From UBA1941 sp046329575 (lineage in GTDB: Bacteria; Bacteroidota; Bacteroidia; Chitinophagales; LD1), in assembly GCA_046329575.1 (NCBI GenBank), contig JAXLUJ010000013.1, positions 47,424 through 111,423 of the forward strand: a stretch of 64,000 nt of DNA, given 5' to 3'. How positions within the stretch are numbered: the stretch's first letter is position 1; the number at the start of each line of letters is the position of its first letter. Of this stretch, positions 26,809 through 36,366 are shown piece after piece. The notes beneath the pieces were generated by a model, which was not told the DNA's origin, made no database searches, and saw nothing but the letters and a program-made list of their open reading frames with translations. Both the position numbers and the translations under genes were made by a program.

Positions 26809-29031
26809 ATGAAAAACTGGTTCCTGCTTAGTTGCCTTTGTGCCGCCCTTTTCGGTAACGCGCAAACGGCGCTTCTTTCACCCCGCACCAAAATTTTCCT
26901 CAATAGTTTTCGTAATTCCGATCGAACCTTGCCTCAAGGCGATTTTGTGTATAAACAAACTACACAAGGCATTTGCCTTAGTGCCCTGCTCCAGGTTTCT
27001 CCATCTTTCAATCAGGCAGGCTTGCGCCAGTTGAATGTGCAGGTGGGCACCAAAGCAGGAAATATTTTGACGGCTCAAATTCCGCCACAATCGCTGAAAG
27101 CGCTTACAACATTAAGTGGCATACGTTACATTGAATTAGATGAACCCATTGGACGCCTGCTCGATTCGGTTCGTAAAGTAACCCGTGTGGATTCCGTTCA
27201 CGCCGGTATTAACCTCCCAATGGCTTACACCGGAAAAGATGTTGTTCTTGGTATTATCGATATCGGCTTCGATTTTTCCCATCCCGCATTTTACGATTCG
27301 CTGGGCGAACACTACCGCATTAAAAGAATTTGGATGGAAAAAACGCCGGGCACCCCGCCCTCAGGCTTTAGCTACGGAAACGAACTTACCGATAGCGCCG
27401 CCATGCACCAGGCGCATTCCGATAACATCGCTAACTCTCACGGCACCCACGTAGCCGCCATTGCGGGTGGCAGCGGCCGCGGCAGCACGAATGCTAAATT
27501 CCGGGGCATGGCTTACGAAACCGATATCGTTATGGTAGGCATTCTAACCGATAGCAGCCAGTGGCAAAATACCGGCATGAGCGATATGATTGATGGGATG
27601 AATTACATTTTCAATTATGCCGCCTCCGTAGGCAAACCCTGCGTTATCAACCTTAGCTGGGGAAGCGGTGTAGGTCCTCATGACGGCTCTTCCCTTTTCG
27701 CTCAGGCCTGTGATGCCCTTACCGGGCCGGGCAAGATTTTCGTTTGTGCAGCCGGTAATATTGGCGACACCAAAAATCATCTTCAAAAAACTTTTGCTGC
27801 AAACGATACAGTACAGCAATCCTTTGTAAACTTTGCATCTTATGCACCGCAAAAACGAACCTGGATCGACCTTTGGGGACAATCGGGAAAAAATTTCTGC
27901 GCGCAGATTTCACTTTACAATAATGGCATCACAGCTTCTACTGGTTATGTTTGTCTTGATAATGCCGTACATAAGTTTAACCTCATCGGTACTTTGGGCG
28001 ATACTTGTTTTGCATCAGTCACCACGTCCAACTCTGAGTTTAATGGCAAGCCCAGAATCTATATCGGTCTTTACAGCAAAGTAACCGATAGCGTGCTACT
28101 CACCGTTCGCGCTTCCGATGGAGAAGTGCATAGCTTTCTGGGCTATGTAAGCAATGCCACCAACTACATCAGCGAATTTTCTTCCAACCAAAAAACATGG
28201 GCAATGGATGGCAATAGCGATTTCACGATTAGCGACATCGCCAACACCAATTCCGCCATTACCGTGGGCGCGTATGCGTCTAAAATCAGTTTCAAAAATA
28301 TAGGCAGCCAAACCCTCAGCTATGCCAGTTACGCTACACTTCACGATATCGTTCCCTTTTCCAGCCATGGCCCTACTGTTGATGGCCGTGTAAAACCCGA
28401 CATTACGGCTCCGGGAATGGCCGTGGTAAGCGCCGTAAACTCTTACGACCCTTCCTTTCTTCCAAGCGGTGGGGATTATTCATCGGTAGTGAGTTCCTAT
28501 TTCGATAGCCTGATGATGCGCAAACGGTACTACGCCGCGCTTTCCGGAACCTCTATGGCTTCTCCGGCCTGCAGCGGAATTGTGGCGCTATTGCTGCAAA
28601 TCAAACCCAACCTCACTCCCGCTCAAATCAAGAATATCCTCGCAAAAACAGCTATCATCGATACCTTCACCGGAAATTTAAACACCACAGGTTCCAATAT
28701 CTGGGGCCACGGAAAAATCAACGCCTATGGAGCCGCAATGATGGCACAGTCTATAGCTGATGGGGTGCCAACACTGCCCGCTTTTGCGAAAGTTGAAATA
28801 GCTCCAAATCCTAATCAGGGAACTTTCCGTTTATATATAGAACCGGAATCTAGTGAAACGGTTAATGTGGACATATATACCGTCGACGGCCGATTAGTGC
28901 GAAGTGAATATTGGAACATAAATGTAGGACCAAACACAAAAACCTTTCAAATCGACAATAGCCACGGTCTTCATTTCGTGAAATTGACCTCAAATAGCCG
29001 GTCATTTGTTAAAGTCCTGTTGGTGGAGTAA
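26809..29031 (+). CDS. Secreted subtilisin-like (S8) serine protease with T9SS sorting domain
   Basis: The protein has 740 residues from the ATG at 26809. A TTG 9 bases earlier is possible but would spoil the signal peptide (MKNWFLLSCLCAALFGNAQ). The S8 catalytic triad is complete: D151 (GIIDIGFDFSHP), H211 (SHGTHVAAIAGG) and S582 (SGTSMASPACSG). A wide insertion with beta strands separates His and Ser, as in other large Bacteroidota subtilases. The last ~85 residues form a T9SS type A sorting domain (VEIAPNPNQGTFRLYI, ending SFVKVLLVE). It is cargo for the neighbouring PorV2/PorU2-type system and acts outside the cell on unknown proteins. Confidence 0.9.
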   Translation: MKNWFLLSCLCAALFGNAQTALLSPRTKIFLNSFRNSDRTLPQGDFVYKQTTQGICLSALLQVSPSFNQAGLRQLNVQVGTKAGNILTAQIPPQSLKALTTLSGIRYIELDEPIGRLLDSVRKVTRVDSVHAGINLPMAYTGKDVVLGIIDIGFDFSHPAFYDSLGEHYRIKRIWMEKTPGTPPSGFSYGNELTDSAAMHQAHSDNIANSHGTHVAAIAGGSGRGSTNAKFRGMAYETDIVMVGILTDSSQWQNTGMSDMIDGMNYIFNYAASVGKPCVINLSWGSGVGPHDGSSLFAQACDALTGPGKIFVCAAGNIGDTKNHLQKTFAANDTVQQSFVNFASYAPQKRTWIDLWGQSGKNFCAQISLYNNGITASTGYVCLDNAVHKFNLIGTLGDTCFASVTTSNSEFNGKPRIYIGLYSKVTDSVLLTVRASDGEVHSFLGYVSNATNYISEFSSNQKTWAMDGNSDFTISDIANTNSAITVGAYASKISFKNIGSQTLSYASYATLHDIVPFSSHGPTVDGRVKPDITAPGMAVVSAVNSYDPSFLPSGGDYSSVVSSYFDSLMMRKRYYAALSGTSMASPACSGIVALLLQIKPNLTPAQIKNILAKTAIIDTFTGNLNTTGSNIWGHGKINAYGAAMMAQSIADGVPTLPAFAKVEIAPNPNQGTFRLYIEPESSETVNVDIYTVDGRLVRSEYWNINVGPNTKTFQIDNSHGLHFVKLTSNSRSFVKVLLVE

Positions 29032-29076
29032 ATAATCTGAAAAGATTTTTTTATAATTGATAATCAACTACATATT

Positions 29077-31383
29077 ATGAAAAAATCGCTACTCGCCGTT
29101 CTGGTTTTTATTGCGACCCTATCTCATGCTCAAATCACCAATATTACGCCCAATCAGGGTACTGCAGGTTATGATGTTTCCACCACTATCACATCTTCAG
29201 GAATATTTCTCACCAGTTCTTCTCCACAGGGAAATATTCAGGAGATCTTATTAAGAAAAGCAACTGATTCGGTATATGCCAATGCCGATTCCACAGTTGT
29301 AGTGAACACCAACACCGCAACTACTTTCTTTCATTTGCCGGCAAACATCGGCACAGGCGTTTATAATCTGATTGTTCGTATTGCCGACCTCTTTACTCAT
29401 GCAATAACCGAGTTTTCGTTATCAAATGTTTTCACCATAAATAGTCCGTCTGCAACTGTATCCGGAACAGTGTATTACGACCTCAACAGCAATGGTGTCA
29501 AGGATTCCGGCGAACCCGGACTATCTGGCTATCGCGTACAACTGACCGGCTCGGGGAACTACGGTATTTCCGACGCTACAGGGGCATATTCTATTGCAGC
29601 TTCAGCGGGAAGTGATGTTGCAAGCATCCAGCTTCTGGCCGATGACACCCTTGAAACTTCCGGGGCGGTATCATATCCCATCACCATAGTTGCGGGAAGT
29701 AATCCGGGATATAATTTCGGCATGAAACGCAGTAGATACCTGATTTCTATGACACCAACCACCGGAATTACCGGTCAGGTAATTTCCGCTTCGGTAACAG
29801 CTATGAAAGCATTTAAAAACGGAACGATCTATAATGCCAGCTTATACATGGGTTCTACTGTTTTTCCAGGATTTTCATTCAATGTGATTGACTCAAACCA
29901 TGCGTCGATGTTTTTCAATTTGGCGGGTAGTGCACCAACAGGTAAGTATTCGCTGAACATATTAGTAAAAAGCGCAGTAAACAATCAAATCAGAAGTTAT
30001 CATCTGGATACGGCCATTACAATCACCGGTCCTAAAGGGTTAATTTCCGGGTATTACTATATCGATTCGAACCACAACAATGTTTATGATGCCGGTGATT
30101 ATCCTATAAGAAACACTTCTGTTTCTTGTATCGGTACTGGCTTATTCCAAAGCGTATTAACTGATTCTAACGGATATTATGAATTCCACAGCCTGCCAAT
30201 AGGCGCTTACACCATTGGCAATAACAATGTCAATTGTTCTGGAACCAATGTTTACACACCCACTTCCCGATCAATTTCCGTAAATGAAGATTCCACGAAA
30301 AACCAAAACTTCTCTAAAGGGAATTCAGGAACTTATAATCTCTATATACATCCGGGCTGGACGTCCTCTAACCCTGGTTTTGACCGGCAGTTTTGGATTT
30401 ATTACGGAGCTTATTCCGGTTACTCGGGCAATGTTACCATTACAATGCAATATGACTCCCTCATGATTTTAGACCCCTCGTCTATTCCATTAGCCAGCCA
30501 TAACATAAGTACACATACCATTACATGGGTACAAGCGTACAACCCTTGGAATTATCTCATACGTCCGATATTTCACATCCCGGTAACGTTGACATCTGGC
30601 ACCATTTTACATAACGTTTTTCATATTGGTCCTGATTCTTTGGATTGCAATATTTCAGACAATACGGTATTCGACAACACTCCGGTGACAAGTTCAATGG
30701 ATCCTAACGAAAAAATTGCTCTTCCTGCGGATACTCTTGAACCGAAAAAGGATTCTATCATTAATTATACTATCAACTGCCAAAATACCGGAACGGCACC
30801 TACCCATTTTGTGATTATTAAGGACACACTTTCTCCAAATCTCGATTATAAAACAGTACAATTTACCGGAAGTAGTCATCCTTGCCAATTCAGGAACGAT
30901 AACGGCATCCTCACGTTTACCATGGATCCGGTAGCACTAACCGATAGCGCTACCGACGAAAAAAATAGCCACGGTTCGGTTTCATTCAGCGTGAAGATAA
31001 AATCAGGATTACCTATAGGCACAAAGATCAAAAATAAAGCTTCCATCTATTTTGATTTCAATCCGGCAGTGGTGACCAATGAAACGGCTAATACCGTGGC
31101 AAAAAAAGTGTCGATTGGTATAGCAGAACTGAATGAACCCTTCGACGTGAACGTATTCCCGAATCCGTTTAGTGAAAGTACAACCCTATCGTTCACCAAC
31201 TACGAACATCAGAAAATCGATGTTCAAATCGTGAATAGCAATGGCCAGATAGTGCGCAGCCTATCAACCACAAATAATGAAGTGGTGATTTACAAAAACG
31301 AACTTCCCGCAGGTATTTACACTTACCGGTTGCTGAACACTTCCGGCAAACGGAGCCGACAAGGAAAGCTGATCATTCTCTGA
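29077..31383 (+). CDS. T9SS-sorted surface protein with SdrD B-like and DUF11-like domains
   Basis: The protein has 768 residues. A signal peptide (1-19) is followed by IPT/Ig-like strands and two SdrD B-like modules opening YYDLNSNGVKDSGEPGLSGY (about 130) and YYIDSNHNNVYDAGDYP (about 328), both with Asp-rich calcium-type loops. A conserved-repeat domain follows with MDPNEKIALPADTLEPKKD and YTINCQNTGTAPTHFVI. The C-terminus is a T9SS type A sorting domain (VNVFPNPFSESTTLSF, ending RSRQGKLIIL). It is probably a surface or adhesive protein. It lies 45 bases after the protease gene, and a strong terminator follows the stop codon. Confidence 0.85.
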   Translation: MKKSLLAVLVFIATLSHAQITNITPNQGTAGYDVSTTITSSGIFLTSSSPQGNIQEILLRKATDSVYANADSTVVVNTNTATTFFHLPANIGTGVYNLIVRIADLFTHAITEFSLSNVFTINSPSATVSGTVYYDLNSNGVKDSGEPGLSGYRVQLTGSGNYGISDATGAYSIAASAGSDVASIQLLADDTLETSGAVSYPITIVAGSNPGYNFGMKRSRYLISMTPTTGITGQVISASVTAMKAFKNGTIYNASLYMGSTVFPGFSFNVIDSNHASMFFNLAGSAPTGKYSLNILVKSAVNNQIRSYHLDTAITITGPKGLISGYYYIDSNHNNVYDAGDYPIRNTSVSCIGTGLFQSVLTDSNGYYEFHSLPIGAYTIGNNNVNCSGTNVYTPTSRSISVNEDSTKNQNFSKGNSGTYNLYIHPGWTSSNPGFDRQFWIYYGAYSGYSGNVTITMQYDSLMILDPSSIPLASHNISTHTITWVQAYNPWNYLIRPIFHIPVTLTSGTILHNVFHIGPDSLDCNISDNTVFDNTPVTSSMDPNEKIALPADTLEPKKDSIINYTINCQNTGTAPTHFVIIKDTLSPNLDYKTVQFTGSSHPCQFRNDNGILTFTMDPVALTDSATDEKNSHGSVSFSVKIKSGLPIGTKIKNKASIYFDFNPAVVTNETANTVAKKVSIGIAELNEPFDVNVFPNPFSESTTLSFTNYEHQKIDVQIVNSNGQIVRSLSTTNNEVVIYKNELPAGIYTYRLLNTSGKRSRQGKLIIL

Positions 31384-31417
31384 TAAAAAAAGCCCCGCAA
31401 AAGCGGGGCTTTTTTTA
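31384..31417. terminator. Bidirectional rho-independent terminator
   Basis: AAAAAAAGCCCCGC, loop AAAA, GCGGGGCTTTTTTTA. The perfect 8-base GC-rich stem is flanked by A and T tracts and so works on both strands. It ends the plus-strand surface-protein gene and the minus-strand Wzz-like gene, whose stop codon sits in the T tract. Confidence 0.93.
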
Positions 31418-32404
31418 TGCTGGCTTTTTTCCTGATACCATGATCCGAAACAATCTGAAAATATCAGGATGCTGTAAATAGTAGAAAAGCAACATACATA
31501 AAAGAATGAGCGCAAATCCTGAAAACTGAAAGGCGGTGATCAAAGCGCTGTTCGTTCCTGATGCAATGTCAGGAGTGGCTTTCTTTACTACTGTAATACT
31601 GCGCCAGCCTTGTTCGCCTTGTGCCTTAAGGGTGGCAATCACGTTGTAGTAGTCTTCCAATACATCATCGTACTTTCCCGAAGTTCGGTCTAGCTTTCCA
31701 ACTAAAGAACTGGCAGAAAGCTGTTGTTCCCAGGATAGTAGCAAATCACCACTTTCGGCATCAAATCTTGGATGAATGGTATCCATAAATGTCTTCAAAT
31801 CCAGCCGTTGTCCATTACTCTTATTTTGAAGAGAATGTAACACACCTTCATAGCGCCTCACCCTTTGATTTACATCTTCTTCCAATATACGATTGTTCAT
31901 GTCGTTTACGCGGGCTACCATCATATTGGCAATTTTAGCTGCCACAAAACGATCTTGATCTTTTACTTCCAGCGTAACCAGGTTAGCCGTCACCGGATCT
32001 CTCCTAATCCTGATTCGATCGCTGAAGGTCTGGTATAATTTCTCATAACGAAACTCATCGCGGTCATCGATTTTGTAATGGTGCAGCAGATCAAAATCCC
32101 GAATGATAGAATCGCGCAGTTCGTCACTGTTTAAGATCAAAAGCGCCCGATTTGTAGCAATGGTGCTCATCACATTCATCTCCTTCTCGGTGCCCTTTGC
32201 AATGCTCAAGTCGGCCAACACTGCATCATTTATATAAAAACTGGTGGAAGAAGTATAGATATTAAAACAGGGCGAAATACAAACCAGATAGGTAGCTGTA
32301 AAAACAACGGCCAGTGCAATCAACATCGGCACTATCCACTTGCGAATGCTCAGCACAACAGTTTCAGCATGTGCAGCAATTAAAGGTTCCGAACCGTTTT
32401 CCAT
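31415..32404 (-). CDS. Wzz-like chain-length determinant / polysaccharide co-polymerase
   Basis: The protein has 329 residues. It has the two-helix Wzz topology: one membrane helix near the N-terminus (about 21-45, WIVPMLIALAVVFTATYLV), a periplasmic domain of about 230 residues rich in coiled-coil-like helices, and a second helix near the C-terminus (about 288-310). Such proteins set the length of O-antigen or exopolysaccharide chains at the inner membrane. The divergent neighbour is an O-antigen ligase/polymerase-like protein, which supports a joint role in surface polysaccharide. No other glycan-assembly genes are beside them. Confidence 0.78.
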   Translation of the reverse strand: MENGSEPLIAAHAETVVLSIRKWIVPMLIALAVVFTATYLVCISPCFNIYTSSTSFYINDAVLADLSIAKGTEKEMNVMSTIATNRALLILNSDELRDSIIRDFDLLHHYKIDDRDEFRYEKLYQTFSDRIRIRRDPVTANLVTLEVKDQDRFVAAKIANMMVARVNDMNNRILEEDVNQRVRRYEGVLHSLQNKSNGQRLDLKTFMDTIHPRFDAESGDLLLSWEQQLSASSLVGKLDRTSGKYDDVLEDYYNVIATLKAQGEQGWRSITVVKKATPDIASGTNSALITAFQFSGFALILLCMLLFYYLQHPDIFRLFRIMVSGKKPA

Positions 32405-32446
32405 GATTGATGGAATAATTATATGGTTTATATTGCAATACGCATA

Positions 32447-34492
32447 ATGAACTCCAATTCGTCAAATGTAAGTAAACATGACTTGCTCGTCCATTTGGTA
32501 GCGGCAATACTGTTTGGCCTTCTTCCTTTCGTGTTTACACCTGATATGCTGGAAACTGAAACTACTATCAGGTTTTTCGCATCAGGTGTACTTCTTGTTC
32601 TTACCGGCACTGCGCTTCTTTTTCGCGCTTCCGCACCTGCCGTATCTTACTCAAAAATAAATTGGTTAATTATTGCGTTTGGCTTACTATGCGCGTTTTC
32701 CGCAGCGCGTTCGCTGAATAGAGGCGAAGCAATCTACGATGTACTGAAATGGTGGGGCTATTGGGGCTATTTTATAATTTTTGCAAGCCTCTTTACTCTT
32801 AGCACACGTGGAATTTCAATAATTACAAAGTACGCCAACTTCAGCGTATTTGCCTTCACATTGATTGCATTATCAGAAATTGGCAATGCAATGGCCTCTA
32901 AAAAAGGGTTTCACATCAACTATCAACTTGGATCAAGTTTAGGAAATAAGAATTTTTATGCCGAAACCATGCTGCTGCTGCTGCCTCTCCTCCTGATGGC
33001 AAGTTACCTCCATAAAGGCTTTTGGCGATGGGTATCGGCGCTAAATGTGGTTGTGGTAGTAGCATCTCTTATCTTTTTACAAACGCTTTCAACCTGGGTA
33101 GCTATAGCTACGATTTTGTTAGGTTCATTTGCTGCCTATGCCTATTCGAAGCCGCTGCGTTCGGCATTTCCTTTTACTCCTACCAAAAAAAATGTGGCCC
33201 TTTTAGTTGGTGGCGCGTTGTTTGTTGCAGCGCTGGCCCTACAGCTTGTACAGAAATCAGAAAACCGGTTGATAGGCGAACGATTGGAGAATATCCAACA
33301 TTACTATCACCATACCGACTCCATTAACTTACTTCATCACCGCCAAAATAGCGTAGCCGAAAGATTACTACTTTGGAAAAATGCAGAACGTGCTTTCGCT
33401 GAAAACCCGATCGCCGGAATTGGATTTAATAACTGGAAAGTCCTGTCAGGAAGATACGGTTGGCCGTTCGCTTCAAGTTCGGTGGTATCCGATATTAGAT
33501 ATGTGAGACCCCATAACGACTGGCTCTATATTCTGGCCGAAGAAGGCCTGCTAGGTGGTGTAATTTTTTTATCGCTATTTTTCTGGGCAGGCCGTCAACT
33601 TTACAAAACTTTGCGATCGCCTTGTGCTAACGGTGCAAAAAAATTGAGCTTTCTGGCATTTTGCGGAGTGGTAATTTATGCGCTTATCGCCATGTTCAGT
33701 TTGCCGGGCGATCGTTTCTATCCATTGCTTTTGCTGGTGTTGTATCTTTCCACTCTAGCTTTCCTAAAGCCCGATTCTCAGGCTACCACAAAAATTGATG
33801 CATGGAACCGTTTTTCATTATTGCTAATTGTGATTATTGGAATAACGACAAGCAGTATTGCATTCCTGCGTTTTCAATCGGAATCCAATCTTCTTTTCGC
33901 TCTGAAAGCCCAGTACCAGAAAAATTGGCCGCGAATGGCATATCATAGTGCTCGCGCCAATACTTACTTCTTTCCGCTCGACTTCACCGGCACTCCCATT
34001 TCGTGGTATCAGGGCGTTGCAGCTTATAATTCAGCCAGTCCTGCCATTGCCCGTTTTTACTTTGAAGATGCTTTGCGCAAAAGCCCATACCACCTTCAGG
34101 TTTTGAACGATCTGGGAACCGCTTTGGCTCATTCCGGAAATCGCAAAAAAGCTTTAGAATGCTATCATAAAGCCCTTCAAATTGCGCCCGCCTTTTCCGA
34201 ATCGTACATGAACGCTGTTGTGTTAGAATACAACCGCCCAAATCCCGACAAAGCACTCAACCTGCTGGAACATTATCCGCGTTCCGGCGATGGCCCCTAC
34301 CGCGATCTATTGTTCGCTATACTTTCCGACCAAATCAAATTCCGGCTGAACGACAGTTTGGAAAGCAAAAAATATTTGCTTACCGGCAAGCAGCACATAT
34401 TTGAGGTGTACAAAAATGCTAAAACCGAAAAAATAAGCTTTGAAACCGCAGTTAGAAAAGATATCCAATTGCATCAGCTCAAAAAACCCTGA
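32447..34492 (+). CDS. O-antigen ligase/polymerase-like membrane protein with C-terminal TPR
   Basis: The protein has 681 residues from the ATG at 32447; an ATG at 32423 would add 8 residues. About a dozen hydrophobic segments span the first 480 residues. The large-loop signature of the Wzy_C/WaaL superfamily is visible: NPIAGIGFNNW, then RPHNDWLYILAEEGLLG. The last ~150 residues carry tetratricopeptide repeats (NDLGTALAHSGNRKKALECYHKALQIAP). It would polymerise or ligate glycan chains on the periplasmic side of the inner membrane. It is divergent from the Wzz-like gene with a 42-base gap. Confidence 0.8.
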   Translation: MNSNSSNVSKHDLLVHLVAAILFGLLPFVFTPDMLETETTIRFFASGVLLVLTGTALLFRASAPAVSYSKINWLIIAFGLLCAFSAARSLNRGEAIYDVLKWWGYWGYFIIFASLFTLSTRGISIITKYANFSVFAFTLIALSEIGNAMASKKGFHINYQLGSSLGNKNFYAETMLLLLPLLLMASYLHKGFWRWVSALNVVVVVASLIFLQTLSTWVAIATILLGSFAAYAYSKPLRSAFPFTPTKKNVALLVGGALFVAALALQLVQKSENRLIGERLENIQHYYHHTDSINLLHHRQNSVAERLLLWKNAERAFAENPIAGIGFNNWKVLSGRYGWPFASSSVVSDIRYVRPHNDWLYILAEEGLLGGVIFLSLFFWAGRQLYKTLRSPCANGAKKLSFLAFCGVVIYALIAMFSLPGDRFYPLLLLVLYLSTLAFLKPDSQATTKIDAWNRFSLLLIVIIGITTSSIAFLRFQSESNLLFALKAQYQKNWPRMAYHSARANTYFFPLDFTGTPISWYQGVAAYNSASPAIARFYFEDALRKSPYHLQVLNDLGTALAHSGNRKKALECYHKALQIAPAFSESYMNAVVLEYNRPNPDKALNLLEHYPRSGDGPYRDLLFAILSDQIKFRLNDSLESKKYLLTGKQHIFEVYKNAKTEKISFETAVRKDIQLHQLKKP

Positions 34493-34574
34493 GCACTAGA
34501 TATCCGTTTTTCCGCGCTAACACCCAAGCTTGCGCCCCTTCACTAACTCCAATTAGTTTACCTTCGCCGCCATT

Positions 34575-35888
34575 ATGGGATTTACAGTAGCTATTGTGGG
34601 CCGCCCCAATGTGGGCAAAAGTACGCTCTTCAATCGCCTGATCGGTGAGAAAAAGGCGATTATCGACGATATCAGCGGCGTTACCCGCGATCGCATCTAT
34701 GGCGAAAGCGAATGGAGTGGCCGAACTTTTAACGTTATTGATACCGGCGGTTTTGTGCCCCGCAGCGAAGATGTTTTTGAAAAACACATTCGCGAACAAG
34801 TGCTCATTGCTATGGAAGAAGCTTCATTGCTGCTGTTCATGGTTGATGCCAGTTGCGGGATTACCGATCTGGATGATGAAGTAGCCAAACTGCTGCGCAA
34901 AAACTCTAAACAGGTTTTGCTGGTGGTGAACAAGGTTGATAATGCCGAACGAATGTATCAGGCCAATGAGTTTTATAGCCTCGGCTTTGAAAATGTGTTC
35001 TTCATAGCCGGAATTAGTGGAAGTGGCACGGGCGAACTGATGGACGCAATTTCGGAACGCATGCCGCCGGAAGAAAAAGAAGATGAAGCTACGCTGAATA
35101 TACCTAAAGTATGCATCATCGGCCAGCCTAACGTAGGCAAATCATCATTGGTGAATGCGCTTTTGGGCGAGGAAAGGAACATTGTAACCCCTATTGCCGG
35201 CACCACTCGCGACAGTATCCATACCCATTATAAGAAGTTTGGGAAAGAACTGATACTGATCGATACGGCCGGGATACGCCGAAAAGCCCGGGTACACGAA
35301 AATCTCGAGTTCTACTCGGTGATTCGTGCCGTTAAAGCCTTGGATGAATCCGATATTGCCGTAATAGTTCTGGATGCCCAACAGGAAATTTCGCAACAAG
35401 ACCTAACTATATATAGAATGGCTGTTCGCAAAAAGCGAGGCATTATCGTAGTTTTAAACAAATGGGATCTGGTAAACGAAAAAGTGTCGAATACCGCCAA
35501 AGAGTTTGAAACTTATGTAAAGAACAAGCTGGCGCCATTTAATGATGTTCCGGTATTATTCACTTCGGCGCTGGAAAATCAGCGCATTTTTAGGATACTC
35601 GAAACCGTGGAAGAAGTTTATGAGAACATGCAGCGCAAAATTCCTACCGCAGAACTGAACGAGGTGATGGGCAAGGAAATTGAGCGCTATCGTCCGCCGG
35701 CAGTTTCTGGCAAACTGGTGAGTATCAAATACATAACACAACTTCCGGTTAAGGTGCCATCCTTTGCATTCTTCTCCAATCACCCCAAATACATCCGCGA
35801 TGCCTATAAAAACTACCTCGAGAACCAACTGCGTAAGAACTGGAACTTTAAGGGGGTGCCCATTAATATTTTCCTGAGAGAAAAATAA
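34575..35888 (+). CDS. der: Ribosome biogenesis GTPase Der (EngA)
   Basis: The protein has 437 residues, the usual length. It has two consecutive GTPase domains, each with full motifs: GRPNVGKSTLFNRL (P-loop 1, about residue 9), DTGGF, NKVD, then GQPNVGKSSLVNALL (P-loop 2, about 180), DTAGI and NKWD. A C-terminal KH-like domain (about 350-437) follows. Der assists assembly of the 50S ribosomal subunit. The gene stands alone between the O-antigen ligase-like gene and a small lipoprotein gene. Confidence 0.97.
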   Translation: MGFTVAIVGRPNVGKSTLFNRLIGEKKAIIDDISGVTRDRIYGESEWSGRTFNVIDTGGFVPRSEDVFEKHIREQVLIAMEEASLLLFMVDASCGITDLDDEVAKLLRKNSKQVLLVVNKVDNAERMYQANEFYSLGFENVFFIAGISGSGTGELMDAISERMPPEEKEDEATLNIPKVCIIGQPNVGKSSLVNALLGEERNIVTPIAGTTRDSIHTHYKKFGKELILIDTAGIRRKARVHENLEFYSVIRAVKALDESDIAVIVLDAQQEISQQDLTIYRMAVRKKRGIIVVLNKWDLVNEKVSNTAKEFETYVKNKLAPFNDVPVLFTSALENQRIFRILETVEEVYENMQRKIPTAELNEVMGKEIERYRPPAVSGKLVSIKYITQLPVKVPSFAFFSNHPKYIRDAYKNYLENQLRKNWNFKGVPINIFLREK

Positions 35889-35901
35889 AAGTAGGGCCAA
35901 A

Positions 35902-35934
35902 TTTGGTGTTTTGCAAAGATTTATACTATTTTCG
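35902..35934 (+). promoter_or_regulatory. Promoter of the Ala-rich lipoprotein gene
   Basis: TTTG (35902-35905), 21 bases, TATTTTCG (35927-35934, 7 of 8 matches to the -7 box). An A-rich untranslated leader of roughly 35 bases follows before the ATG at 35974, the usual Bacteroidota initiation context without a Shine-Dalgarno sequence. Confidence 0.5.
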
Positions 35935-35973
35935 CGCCTAATTATTAACCAACAAAAAAACTAAAGGCAAAAA

Positions 35974-36234
35974 ATGAAAAAATTATTCTTCGTTTTCGCT
36001 GTTGCCGCAGGAGTAGTAATGGCTGCCTGCAACAACAAACCTGCTGAGAGCACTGAAACTCCAGCTGTTGACTCTACTGCAATGACTCAAGAAGCTCCGG
36101 CCGCTGCTCCAGCTGACTCTGCTTCAATGAGCGCTGCTGTTGACACTGCTGCTGCTAAAGCTGCTCAGGCAGTTGACGCAACTAAAGCTGCTGCTGAAGC
36201 AGTGAAAGATGCAGCTAAAGAGGTTAAGAAGTAA
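35974..36234 (+). CDS. Small Ala-rich lipoprotein
   Basis: The protein has 86 residues. A lipoprotein signal with lipobox VMAAC (Cys at 19) is followed by a Thr/Pro/Ala-rich linker and an Ala/Lys/Asp helix with heptad-like AxAVDxxKAAAEAVKDA repeats. It resembles small abundant envelope lipoproteins and could form a periplasmic helix. The mature part is low complexity, so no family is assigned. It has its own promoter and terminator, which suggests strong monocistronic expression. Confidence 0.82.
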   Translation: MKKLFFVFAVAAGVVMAACNNKPAESTETPAVDSTAMTQEAPAAAPADSASMSAAVDTAAAKAAQAVDATKAAAEAVKDAAKEVKK

Positions 36235-36256
36235 TTTTTAAAAACTCTTATAAAAG

Positions 36257-36289
36257 ACCCTCCTCAGTTTTTGAGTGAGGGTTTTTTAT
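36257..36289 (+). terminator. Rho-independent terminator after the Ala-rich lipoprotein gene
   Basis: ACCCTC-CTCAG-TTTTT-GAGTGAGGGT followed by TTTTTT: a stem with a GC-rich base and a T tract, about 20 bases after the TAA. Confidence 0.85.
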
Positions 36290-36366
36290 TTCTAATCAAC
36301 CTTCCCTCTCTCTTACACATTTTTACGGATTCACTAATACGCCTATTTCCATAACAACTTTTCTGC

